NCBI GenBank assembly: GCA_033558025.1
Contig: JAUCEF010000007.1
Coordinates: forward strand, 372,001-436,000
Source of the DNA: Phytophthora sp. 'mugwort'
Taxonomy: Eukaryota; Oomycota; Peronosporomycetes; Peronosporales; Peronosporaceae
DNA length: 64,000 bases
Direction of reading: 5' to 3'
Shown here: one piece after another, positions 52,870 to 63,235 of the stretch
Layout: every line of letters begins with the position of its first letter
Position numbering within the stretch: the stretch's first letter is position 1
The notes under the pieces: model-generated
Databases searched by the model: none
The model's input: only the letters and a program-made list of their open reading frames with translations
Told to the model about the DNA's origin: nothing
Translations under genes and position numbers: made by a program

Positions 52870-55532
52870 CTACTCACCCATATCATCATCATTTCCGTCA
52901 CCATTGACATCGTCATCTTCGTCATCGCCATCCATATTTTCTTCATCGTCATCGGCGCCTTCCTCGTCTTCATCATCTTCCTCATCATCTTCGTCTCCTT
53001 CCTCACCCAGATCAGCGTCTTCGTCGTCATCATCATTCTCATCGTCACCATTTACATTTTGATCATAGTGGCATCGACGTGGACCATCCAAGACGTTACA
53101 ATTTTCTTCGTCGTGGAAATCGCCCCGGAAAGTAGAACAAACTCGTAGTTTGCCTTGCTTGGTACCATACAGGAAACCGCCGCCGCAAATCGGACTGAAT
53201 AACGCGATATTTACATCGTCCATTGCACTTTCCACGTGTGACAGCAAGGCCATATCTTCCCATCGATAAATACGTGTTACACGATGAACTGGGAACTCCG
53301 TCTCACTAGCAAAATCAAACGACATAGGAATTAACACCAGGCAAGATCCGAACTAGAGCAATACACAAGCGACTCACCGTTGTATCCGGTCTCGTACACC
53401 GTAACCAAGCAAAACATAAGCTGAGGTTGGCGAGATTTTGACCGAAGTAACGCCACCTGCCGCAGTCTCAGCTAAGTGGCAAGTCTGGATGACACGGCCA
53501 AGCTGTTCGGGATCCAGGGATATCAAAGCTAGCCACGTTGACTGGTTCTCTGACGATAGTCGCCCCCGACGGTTGCGCTGGTTCCTAGTGAACCGGGTCC
53601 GACTAAGCGCAATGTTTGGTCGAATCTGCGAATATCTCTGCTGGGGGGCGGCTGCGGGTGCTGCCGTACTCCTTGCTGGCTCATTAGCTGCAGTGTAACG
53701 TTGAATGCTATGAGGTGGATGGAGCCGGGGTCTTACGCGTCGTATCTGCTGATTCATATACTGATCCATCGTAAGAGATAAGTCTGCGGCAGCTGATTGC
53801 AGAGCTGCTAGCATATTTGGGGCCCCTGTATGCATGCCGGAAATGGGCACAAGCCGTGGTGGTGGCGGGTGAATGGGGAGAGATAACGGCATTGTTGCAG
53901 CTAGTGCCTGCGAGACCACCGTATGGCTTCTCGTGGTTCGAGCTGCTGCGCCAGATGAAGAAGTGCTCTCATTCGGCGCCGTAGCTTGTGGGTTTGACAC
54001 AGATACGTCATTGACATCATCACTAGGACTCGCGGCACCACCAACAGTCGTCTCTTGTGTAGCTGGCACTGATGATAGAATTGTCTCCAAATCTGTAGTG
54101 GCTTCGTTTTCTGCTTCCATCTCCACCTCTTTCTCAGCTTGTCGAAGGGAGAAATCAGCGCATATCGCCAAGTACCGCCCGCACCGCGAAATGTCGAAGC
54201 CGCCGTCATTATAGATGAGAGCGTGGGAAAGAATGACGCGGCTGTTATTCATCGCCTTCTTCGTCAGTAGTGGCTCCGGTGATAATGCCCACGACGGATC
54301 GAAGTCCCACATTGTCAATGTGACAGTAAGATCTGAGGGCGGGGCTTGACCTTGTGGTCTCTGCTCAAGAAAAGTTCAATAACAAGCGCAAAAATTATTA
54401 ATCGGGTTTTACAATAAGGGTATTGTTAAGCCATGACGTACCACATAGCGCTCATTAGCTTCTCCGACCATGATCTTGGACGGATCCGGCAAAAACGTGA
54501 CTGAGCGTAAGGTTTGGTAGCTGAACATAGCAATGCGTGGGCATGTGTGCTGTAAAAAGCAAAGTGTATGAGTCATCTGCGTGTAAGGCACAGTTCCTTA
54601 TGAACAGATAAGTTCCCTACCTGATAGTCCCACGTGTACACGCAAGTTCCACTGGCAATTGCCAAAATATCGCCCGATGGGTGAAAGGAAATTGAGATGA
54701 TAGCGTGACGGAGCGTCGAAACGTAAAGACAGCGGCCAGTCTCAATATCCCAAAAACTGTAGCAACAACAACCCAACCAAACAATGCGAAATTGAGTTAC
54801 TTCGTTGTAAAGGTGCAATAGTCGACATTGCATTTCTGACGTACCGAACTTGAAATCCTAAACAGCCCGATGCGACGTAGCGTGGATCCGTGGGATGGAA
54901 TTTAACACTCCACGGAGTACGCGGATGGCCTACCAACGTCTGCATGATTAATACGTTCAATTAGCATTCCATACCGCAAAATTCGTTGTTCCAGTTAATA
55001 CGTTCAATGTTCACCATACCTGAATGACTTTTCCCGTTTCGATGCAAATGATCTTGACAGTGTGGTCTCCATGTGTTGAAGCAAACGTTTTCCTGACCCG
55101 AGCAAATAACCGTTAGATACCCTACAAGTTTACAACCGTCACCACCTTTTTTCTTCAACAAGTGGCACACCCGTCCGGACTGATTGCAATGGAGATCGTA
55201 GACTTGGTCGTTTGTGGCAGCTCGAAGTAGCGACTCTGATGCTGTCTCCAACAACAATAACAACAGGAAAAAACTCTGTAGTCAGCGTACTTCCTGTCTC
55301 CCGCTTCAATGCAAACGTCCCGCACCTTGGAGGCGCTCTCACTCTCAGCCCAGAAGCTTTCGTCCCGGTCGTCGCCGATGGCACGCACGGTCTTCTGACG
55401 TCTGGAGCCGCCAAACTCACGTCGGAGCAGCACGTTGGCGATGTTCTGCTGGTTCTTAGCGTGACGGAAAGAGCTGGGAACACCCGGCGGGTTCAATTCC
55501 GCGGCAGCGCGCTGCCAGACCTTTGAGTCCAT
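52870..55532 (-). CDS. AMBRA1-like WD40 protein (DCAF3-type)
   Basis: Multi-exon gene (about seven exons; several borders approximate). The N-terminal WD repeats read ELPQTTKSTISIAISPDG, KTFASTHGDHTVKI with IETGKVIQTLVGH, RTPWSVKFHPTDPRYVASGC, WDIETGRCLYV and ISISFHPSGDILAIAS. A long Ser/Pro/Ala linker follows. The C-terminal half-propeller has SHALIYNDGGFDISRCGRYL, SVKISPTSAYVLLGYG and NIALFSPICGGGFLYGTKQG. This split propeller with an IYNDxxxDIS block is characteristic of AMBRA1, a CUL4 substrate receptor that also acts in autophagy and cyclin D turnover. The protein ends in about 50 residues that are almost all Asp/Glu. It is convergent with the TLDc gene, with 133 bp between them. The upstream exon near 55532-55290 is less certain. 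Confidence 0.7.
52876..53050 (-). repeat. acidic low-complexity tract (GAT/GAG-rich)
   Basis: Trinucleotide-biased stretch coding a run of Asp, Glu, Gly and Asn at the C-terminus of the AMBRA1-like protein; impure microsatellite character. Confidence 0.7.
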
Positions 55533-56679
55533 AGCGGGGGTAGGCGTGAAGAGGAACGAGGCGTGGAGAAGGGGGAGTTTCGGTGGCCTCGAGTAGCGGC
55601 AGAATCAGCTGCCACTCGTTGTTAATTCGAGGCTCGTAGAACGCCAACAGACAGCAGGAATGTATATCAACCTCGAGTGCGGAGGGGGAGGGGCGCCGCG
55701 CGAGTTCCCTTTGCGTGCAGGGCGGGTGTTGCTCCGCAGTCTTAGTCGGCCACTTCTCGCTCTCTCTTCGATAACTTTGGTGTGCGAAACCGGAAGCTTG
55801 ACTGCTGCCACCAGACGCGGAGAGGTCCGCCGCCAGCTGGTGGCACGAACTGGCAATCAGCAAAGTTGCGCCAGCAACGAGGAACCTTCGCACGACATGT
55901 GATGTTGAAGCAGAGGTTGCCATTTGAGCAGCAGTGTGCTGCCGTGCCGGTATATGAATAGCCCGATGACATGTAAATGGTGCCGGCGAGTTAAGAAGAC
56001 GCGAGGATGAAGCGCCGCTCAAGGCACGAAGTTGACAGAGACAAGCGGCCATACGACGGAAACAGGTTCTTGCCGATTTTACCTCCGGGCGCGATGCTTC
56101 ACCGCCGCTTTGACAGATATAGCTTAAATGATAAAAATGTATCTACTTGTTGCCGCATGGTAGGGAAGACTTTGGTGTCGGTGCTTGAACGTAGAAGTGT
56201 GGGGCAGTTTCGATGCAGTCACTGCAAGCTCCCCGTTAATCTTTAATCTGTGGTGAGTATAGCTGCTTGATGTCCCTTGACCAATCAGCGATAAATATCA
56301 CCAGTTTGTACAATACTCTAGCGAAGCTAGCAAGCTCACGCTAAACGCTGCTGCGACCGACTTCGTCGCAACACAGTCACAACGGGCTTCCCGCTGCTAT
56401 GCCGGCCAGCACGAATTTTCGGCGACAAGCGCTTGTCGTCGTTGAAGCTCATACCCGCGGAAAACGGCGATACAAACGGCGAGTGTTGCACGTTTTTGAC
56501 ATGTAGCCAACTTCAAGGTGCCGTCACTGCAACTCCAGCAGGTTTTGTCTGGTATATAGGGGACGAGGCGCTGCCGCAGCCTGCAGAAATATGGCCTCAG
56601 TGAACAAGTTTCCAAGCCCCACAAGCGACCAAGCTGAACCGAGCACCACTTCGCCACTCAGTATAGCCAACGTGCCATT
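55533..56679. other. divergent intergenic region
   Basis: About 1.1 kb between the AMBRA1-like and azoreductase genes. Overlapping ORFs on both strands are Ser/Arg-rich and show no domain; I treat them as non-coding. Confidence 0.45.
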
Positions 56680-57510
56680 ATGCCGCTCGTGTCCAAGTAC
56701 GACAAGGTAGGCCGGCGAGTGAGGAGCTTTCTCTCTCTCATTGTTATTGTTGCCGCTACTGCAGCCTAACGGTCGTGTCGAATGCGCTACTGCGGTTGCC
56801 AGACACAAAAGCAGACCATCCTGCACATCAATGCCAGTCTCACGCACAACTCCGTTACGGACAGGGTGGCCGCCAAGATGATCGACCACCTGACGCACCA
56901 CTACCATCGCCACATTTGCAACGACGGCGACCCTGTGGACGAAGTGGAGAAGCCGGAGGATGTGCTTAACATCGAGGAGTGCGACGTCTGGAGCAGTAAG
57001 ATGCCCAAGTTTGACCGCGAGACCATGGCGCGCGTGTGGAAGGCACGTCACGGAAGCGAGGACGAGGCCGATCTCGAGGCCTTCAGGCCCATTAAGGAGC
57101 TGGCCGAGCAGATGCTGCATGCCGACTTTCTCGTCATCACCAGCCCCGTGTGGAACTTCAGCGTGCCCTACGCACTCAAGCAGTATATCGACTGCGTGGT
57201 GCAGGCTGGGCTTACGTTCCACGATAAGGACGAGGAAGGACCCTCGCGCCCGTATTTTAAGGGACGACCGCTCATTGTGATCTCGTCGTCTGGCGGTAAG
57301 GCGCCGCCAGCGCACGAAGACTACGTGTTCCCGTTCCTGTCGCGCATATTTGCCATGTGCGGCTTCGACGACGCACACCGTGTTGCTATCGAGGGCCTCG
57401 CGATGTACAACAAGGAAGAGTGTTTCCAGAACGCCGTTAACGAAGCCAACTCCATCGCCGACAAGGTAGTGCAGAATCACAAGCTGAGGTTGGACATGAA
57501 TAGCGTGTGA
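56680..57510 (+). CDS. FMN-dependent NADH-azoreductase/quinone reductase family protein
   Basis: Two exons (56680-56706 and 56803-57510) give 244 residues. A 9-residue first exon (MPLVSKYDK) is joined to TQKQTILHINASLTHNSVTD, which is the FMN phosphate loop of the flavodoxin-like AzoR fold. Later blocks are ADFLVITSPVWNFSVPYALK, typical of AzoR (P-x-W/Y-N-F-x-x-P), and PLIVISSSGGKA with HEDYVFPFLSRIFAMCGF. Expected activity is two-electron reduction of quinones or azo compounds with NAD(P)H. Bacterial members are about 200 residues; the extra length is an insert at about residues 40-85. Horizontal origin from bacteria is possible, but the intron shows long residence. Confidence 0.8.
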
Positions 57511-57763
57511 CCAAGACAATTTAGCCCGATTCTCGAGCTAAAACTACGTTGGAGCTGTGAGTTATATAGTGCAGGCCAGATTCCCGAAGTTACTAGTACA
57601 CTATCCAGGAAAAATATGTCATGGATTTACTTCATTTTAATGAAGACCCCATGTTTTGAGCAACGATTTACACGAGCTTATAAAACTATGTTGTGATCCT
57701 TGGAATCACGTTCTCATCATGCAGGGATCTCGAACAATAAAAAAATTCCTTGCAATTTGTTAT

Positions 57764-57966
57764 ATATATGTTTCGTAAATATGTCATGCCAATATGTTAT
57801 GCCAGATATTATATTTGCTACATATTTTATAGTATATGTTTCGTAAGTAAATAAAAAAAAATATAAAGAAAACATGCTTGGTAACATTAAAATGCTAACA
57901 TAAAATTTGTAGCAAATATGATAACTGGCATAACATATTGGCATACCATATTTACGAAACATATTT
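57764..57966. mobile_element. AT-rich foldback (MITE-like) element
   Basis: Long imperfect inverted repeat: the left arm (ATATGTTTCGTAAATATG, then CATGCCAATATGTTATGCCAG, then ATATTTGCTACA) is matched on the right by TGTAGCAAATATGATA, CTGGCATAACATATTGGCAT and CATATTTACGAAACATAT. Arms are about 60-65 bp around an A-rich centre. Base composition differs sharply from the neighbourhood. No ORF and no clear target-site duplication seen. Confidence 0.65.
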
Positions 57967-58043
57967 TGTTTCGTCAGCAAATATAATTGCAATTATATTT
58001 ATCCTATTATGAGGGAATTTTTCAAAATATCATACGCCTTTTT

Positions 58044-58780
58044 TTAGGTTTTCGCTACAGGCTGGCTTCAACGCTTTCGAGAAAACGGCAAAAGAAGACA
58101 ACCCTTCCTAAAAAGGACACCTGGAGGATGGCAACAATCCAGGGTGGAGGGCGACTCCGCCCACGACAGCGATAATAACACTGGCGCAGGCGCCGCTGGA
58201 CAAGCTGCAGCCACCCTTGCTCCCGGCGTCGGCTCGTGTGGTGCACTCGACTCGAGCAACTGTGAGATCGGGTGATGATCCATACTGGAACCCAGTACCT
58301 TAGCAGCGGAGGACAGTGATTAGCGAGCGGACACCAGTGTCGGAACCTAGCCTGCCTTCCCCATCCACTTCACTATCCTGTGGTAAGGCCACACGGCCAT
58401 CCCATGCTGAGGTCTACCGCGCTCCTGTGTGCACAGGTGCGGACGGAGCTTTTTCGGCGTCAACCCAAGACCTTCAACGAGGCAGTATACCTCGCTCTGC
58501 TGGAAGACCACTGTGTGCGTTCTGCACAGGGGCATGCTGGTCCTTTGGACTCGTCTGATGGACCCATCCCCATGGAGATCTCTTTTGCCGAGTCGGCTCA
58601 AACTCTCCTCGAAGAAGCCACGATCGAGTGGTCGCTGCTCTGGCTGCAACGAAATAGACTACTTCCGTCGCAATTGCCCGACAAACCCGTGGTGAGTCAA
58701 CCGTGCAAGGCCACCTCGGCGTCGCCGTCGCTCAATGTAATTAAGTCCGACTTGTCGGAAAACGACGGCTCCCAGTAGGT
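58044..58780 (+). pseudogene. gag remnant with altered zinc knuckle
   Basis: Frame-broken gag part of the gypsy element. QVRTELFRRQPKTFNEAVYLALLEDH and a following PIPMEIS block are typical of gypsy capsid C-termini. The knuckle reads CSGCNEIDYFRRNC, that is CX2CX4YX4C with Tyr where His is expected. Upstream parts are too decayed to follow. Confidence 0.65.
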
Positions 58781-58819
58781 GCGGGACGCCTTCCTGGGAG
58801 ACTCCGCTCTTCCCGGTCT

Positions 58820-59270
58820 ATGGTGGCTTTGCCACCTCCCCGTCCGGGGGAGCAAGTCCCTGAGATAACGTTGTTGTTTCTCTCGGTGGCCGCTACGCGG
58901 TCTAACCTCGTGGTCGTCACCGCCAGCGTCAAGGGGTATAAAGAGCCTATGACCATTCTGATCGATTCAGGAGCGTCCTACAATTTCGCAGCGAAAACCG
59001 CTTGGCTAAGAACAGTGCTATGTATGCTAAATCCCTAGAAGACTCTCAGGGTAATCATAATGTGTCTGTTCGCTTAGCGACTGGTTCGATTGTATCGACG
59101 AGGAAGGTTCTCCTCCCTTAGATTGTCAAATTTGACGACTTTGAGTTAGTCGAACCGTTCATTACCCTCGACATGAATGATCGATACGACCTGATCCTCG
59201 GCATGCCCTGGCTTGTGTTTGTGCACGAGCACCGAGTGCCACGTGTAGAAGGATATTTCGCCGGCTTTGC
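58820..59270 (+). pseudogene. aspartic protease remnant
   Basis: ILIDSGASYNFAAKTAWL holds the retropepsin-like D-S-G-A triad, followed after a stop and frame change by YDLILGMPWLVFVHEH, the flap and second-strand region of gypsy proteases. Confidence 0.7.
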
Positions 59271-59289
59271 CGAACGCGTGGTCGTTTCT

Positions 59290-59515
59290 GGAACCCAAGG
59301 TGGTCGAGCAGGGGCTCCCACAACGCAACGCGTCCGAGCTCACGCGGATAAGGAAGACAATGACGAAGGACGTCGCAACACAAGGTGGTCGAGCGGAGAT
59401 ACCGACAACGCAATGCGTTCGAGCTGTCTCAGCTCGCGCAGATGAGGAAGACGCTGACGACGGACGTCGCTCAACCCAAGGTGGTCGAGCAGAGGCTCCC
59501 ACGAACGAAGGGACT
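59290..59515 (+). repeat. imperfect 86-95 bp tandem repeat between protease and RT
   Basis: CAAGGTGGTCGAGC recurs near 59294, 59381 and 59476, each followed by related sequence (GGAAGAC..., GACGGACGTCGC). It codes a variable spacer of Gln/Arg/Ala/Asp-rich units in the element's polyprotein. Confidence 0.7.
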
Positions 59516-59859
59516 GACAGCGAGGCTGTATCCCCCTATCTGTTGGCCCAGTGAGCGGGTGTTCACCGCTGTGGTCGTTGATACACCCACGGAAAACGGC
59601 AAGGCGGGTGTTGAGCTAACTCCCTTACCCGGGGTGTCGGAGCTCATGGAGCTCGAGGAGCTATCGTACGTCGATTTCCTCAACTCATTGAAAGCGGGAG
59701 AAATTGAGGACCTCGTCCTTCTCCACCAAGAGCAGGCCGATGGAACTTAATAGCTCGTCGGTCATGGATCCAGACGTTTTTTTTTTTTAGAAGAAGAAAG
59801 GGGCGCGCAGAGGCAACGACGTTATGGCGCAGCCATTCTAAAGGATCCCTCGTATCCTT

Positions 59860-61200
59860 GTTATCCTCTGTTGATGGAGTTCTTGGATGTGGCCTCCGAA
59901 CCCCCTTCCATATTACCGACTTGGAGCCTGGTACCAAGTACTGCACCACACGGCAGTGGACGCTTCCGAAGGAACAAGTCAATGTGATCGACGCGTTTTT
60001 CGCGGCGAAGCATGCCGCCGGCATGGTGCGCGAGTCAAAGTCGCCACACTCGTCCCCGACGTTTTGCGCACAAACCCAACGGGAATTGGCGTATGGTTCA
60101 CGCCTTCAACAAGCTGAATGCTGCCACCATCCCGGCGTCAACGCCTATTCCTCGGACGGATGTGCTGCAGAACAACATGGTGGGCTGCACGGTGTTCAGC
60201 GCGCTCGACATGGTCGATAGGTACACCAGCTACTGATGCGGGAATCGGATATTCCTCTGACAGCAGTGAGTACTCCCGGCGGGATGTTGTGGGAATGGTT
60301 GGTGATGCCCCAAGGGCTATCCAACGCGCCAGCGACGTTTAATCGCTTGGTGACACAGCTATTCCGGCCGCTGCGGCACTTTGTGCAGACCTACTTAGAC
60401 GATATCTTCGTTCACAGCCACGCTGCGGATGGAAAGACCGACGTCGAAATGCACATTGCACACCTCCATGAGGTTTTGTTGTGCTGCTGGAGAATCGTTT
60501 GTATGCAAACATTAACAAGTGCATTTTCGGCGCGGAGGAAATCCCGTTCCTCGGATGCTTCCTTGGGAAGGATGGCATAAGGGCTGACCCCGAGAAGATT
60601 GAAGCAACCTCGCAGTGGTCTGTGCCTACCTCCCAACGGGATCTGTGCAAGTGGCTCGACCTCGCCAACTACTTACACAAGTATAGCGAGAACTACGCTG
60701 AGTTGGCCAGGCTTTTGACGAACCTTCTAAAGAAAGAAGCGGAATGGTTATGGACCGATGAGGGTCAGAGAGCATTCGAAGCCATTAAGCAGAGTCTGCA
60801 GAGTGCCCCAATTCTGGCACTCCCCGACGAGGATCGTCCGTTTAGCGTGGTGTGTGACGCCTCTGACTTTGCCATCGGCTGCGACCTGCTCCTAGTGGAT
60901 GACGAAGGCAGGGAGAGGGTGATTTCGTTCCAATCCCGGCAGCTTAAAGCTGCGGAAAAGAACTACCCTGTCCATGACAAGGAACTCCTCGCGTTGAAGT
61001 ACGCGCTAGTGAAGTTTAGGGTTCATCTGCTGGGCAGCAAGCCCTTTGTGATTTACACAGACCATGCCTGTTGACCTCGTCGCCGCATCTCTCCCAGCGC
61101 ATGGCGCGATGGCTAATCCTTCTTCGCCGAGTACAACTTCGCGGTGGCTTACAAGCCGGGCAAGCAAAACGTCCTGGTAGACGCGCTCTCCAGGTGACCC
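59860..61200 (+). pseudogene. reverse transcriptase and RNase H remnant
   Basis: Frame-broken pieces: NWRMVHAFNKLNAATIP, then a frame change, then MPQGLSNAPATFNRLVTQLF and the catalytic TYLDDIFVHS (YLDD). The connection reads EEIPFLGCFLGKDGIRADP, and the RNase H part VVCDASDFAIGCDLL, then YPVHDKELLALKYAL, ending with the tether AYKPGKQNVLVDALSR in another frame. At least three stops or shifts separate them. Confidence 0.8.
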
Positions 61201-61439
61201 GACAACGAGCTAGCACATGCCGTGCTTTCGAGTCGCCGCTCCACGAGCGGATTCGTGAAGCTTACGCAGAAGACGATGATCTCAGAGATATGGTACAGCG
61301 CTGCGCGCGGGCTCTGGTAACGCCCAGCTTACGGTTCATCAACGCGCGCGGTTGCACCGCTATACCCTCTCTCAGGGCCTTCTCTAATACCAAGAAGACA
61401 AAGAGGACGATCCTCGCCTGGTCGTGCCCAACAACGACG

Positions 61440-62500
61440 CCCTGAGGCATCATATACTGTTTGAGACAAACGACACGGCGCTCAGCGGCCACTTGGGTCG
61501 AGAAAAGACGTACACGTCAGTGGCACGGGATTACTGGTGGCCCCACTTGTATAAGTGGGTTTGATCTTACCTCAAGACGTGCGAGACGTGCCAACGGGTG
61601 AAACACTCGCCCGCTTCGGCAGCGCCACTGATGAGCTTGCCGGTTTCTGCTGGCTGTTGGCGCTCGGAGAGCATGGACTTCATCTTCGAGTTACCGCCCG
61701 ATGGGAAAGGCCATACTGGCATATTGGTCTTCGTTTGCCGGCTGAGCAAGATGGTACGGCTGGTGGCCGTGAAGAAGAGTGTGACAGCGCCACAGGCGGC
61801 TCAACTCTTCATTGACAATGTGTTCCGTCATCACGGCCTCCCAGAGGCATTTGTCAGTGACAGAGACCCTCGGTTTGAATCCCACTTCTGGCAACACCTG
61901 CTCCGACTTCTCGGTACGAAGTTGGACATGTCCACGACGGACCATCCACAGACCGATGGTCAAACCGAGCGCGTCAACCCTGTCTTGGAAGACGTCTTGC
62001 GCAGCGTCTGCGTGGCAGAACCCACGAAGTGGAGGACGCAGCTGACGCAAGTGGAGTTTGCGCTGAATAACGCGGTTTACCCCGTTCTACGTTAATGGGT
62101 TGCGGAATTTGCGTACGCCGTTATCACGTCTGATTTGAATGAGGGAGGGTCTGTCGTCGACGACCCAATGGGTCTCAATGGCGTGTGTCCGTCCGTGAAA
62201 CGGAACCTTCTTTCCTTCATCGAGGCTGGGGCAGCGATTCGTGCTCGCGTTCGAGGTGCCATGGCTGCCGCCCAAGATCTACAAAAGGAAAACAGTGACC
62301 GCCATGGGCGCAACAACACACAAGTCTTTAAAATTGGGGATTTGGTGTTATTAAATGCCAAAAATCTTCTTATACACGCACTGTCTTCGGTAGGGAGCAC
62401 AAAACTCAGGCCACGATGCGTGGGACCGTTCACGGTCATCGGCGTCCACGGCAACGCCTACACACTGATTCTGCCATCGGCCATGGCGACGCATCCAAGG
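61440..62500 (+). pseudogene. integrase remnant
   Basis: The zinc-binding HHCC part is seen as LSGHLGREKT, then YWWPHLYKWV, a stop, then CETCQRVKHS. The core follows with SMDFIFELPPD, FVSDRDPRFESHFWQ and TDHPQTDGQTERVN, giving D, D and E catalytic positions in readable frames. A frame change near 62094 leads to the C-terminal KIGDLVLLNAKNL and RPRCVGPFTVIGVHG region. Confidence 0.8.
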
Positions 62501-63039
62501 TTCTACGTCGGCATGCTCAAAGCGTACCTTGAGGCGGAGCACCTTCCGCCGGGTCTGTCCGAGACTCCGTATAGCGCCGCAGAGTGCTCTGCACCACTCG
62601 AATCCGTGCCTCCTCGGTCACAGTCACAGGCGCCGATGGCGACCGAGCAGCAGAAGCACCTCTCGCAGGTTCGACAGGCGGGTGTCGCTTCAGGCGTCGG
62701 ACGCGGTCTTAGAGATCCCGGATCCACCAGACCTGCTCTTAGAACGAATGACGGACATGCATCTCAGACTGCGTCAATCTTGTTCCAGGTAATCGACCTT
62801 CGCCCACAGGCGGTGCCTCTCCGCGTCTACATCGGGCGCCTGGCGCAACTCCCGCTCCAATCGCGTCTCCAGGAGCTGTTGACGGCCACGCAAAGCGATC
62901 ATATCCGTTCGATGAACATTCAGAAGGTTCTGGCAACTCGCCATCGCTTCTGCGAGGTTCCCCGAACAAGTCGGCGGCGTCAACTCGAGTCGCGACGACC
63001 CAGTAACGGCCGCTCCGGCCTCCTCCACCCCTACTGGGT

Positions 63040-63232
63040 AGTGATGGGGAGCAGTACTTCCATGTGGAGAAGCTGGTGGAACACCGGAGGTATGCGGGCC
63101 TCGACGAGTATCTGGTGAAGCGGCGCGGCTATCCCTCGTCCGATAATACGTGGGAGACGGAAAGCCGCCTCGCGGTGGACTGCGTCGACATCGTGGACGC
63201 TTATAAGCGCTCCCACGGAGCCGGTCGGCGCT
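63040..63232 (+). pseudogene. chromodomain at the end of the polyprotein
   Basis: In a different frame from the preceding linker: QYFHVEKLVEHRRYAGLDEY, then LVKRRGYPSSDNTWETESRL, with the aromatic cage positions Y/W and the D-N-T-W-E motif of retroelement chromodomains. It ends KRSHGAGRR and a stop near 63232. Confidence 0.75.
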
Positions 63233-63235
63233 AAC

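Larger units (their letters stand above)
58025..63235 (+). mobile_element. degenerate Ty3/gypsy retrotransposon with chromodomain
   Basis: Order along the strand: gag, protease, reverse transcriptase, RNase H, integrase, chromodomain, as in chromoviruses. Several stops and frame changes interrupt the polyprotein, so the copy is inactive. I could not find a repeated LTR pair: the left boundary sits near the AT-rich foldback and the right end lies past 63235, possibly outside the window or lost. Confidence 0.85.

Noticed and set aside
55456..56052. 198-residue minus ORF next to the AMBRA1-like start
   Set aside because: Ser/Arg/Ala-rich without a fold; probably promoter/leader sequence. An extension of the AMBRA1-like N-terminus cannot be excluded.
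56524..57519. 331-residue minus-strand ORF opposite the azoreductase
   Set aside because: Shadow of the strongly biased sense codons; its residues mirror the azoreductase antisense and it crosses the sense intron.
58025..58330. 5' LTR and primer-binding site of the gypsy element
   Set aside because: TGGAACCCAG near 58286 resembles a primer-binding start, but no matching repeat was found downstream of 63235, so an LTR is not supported.
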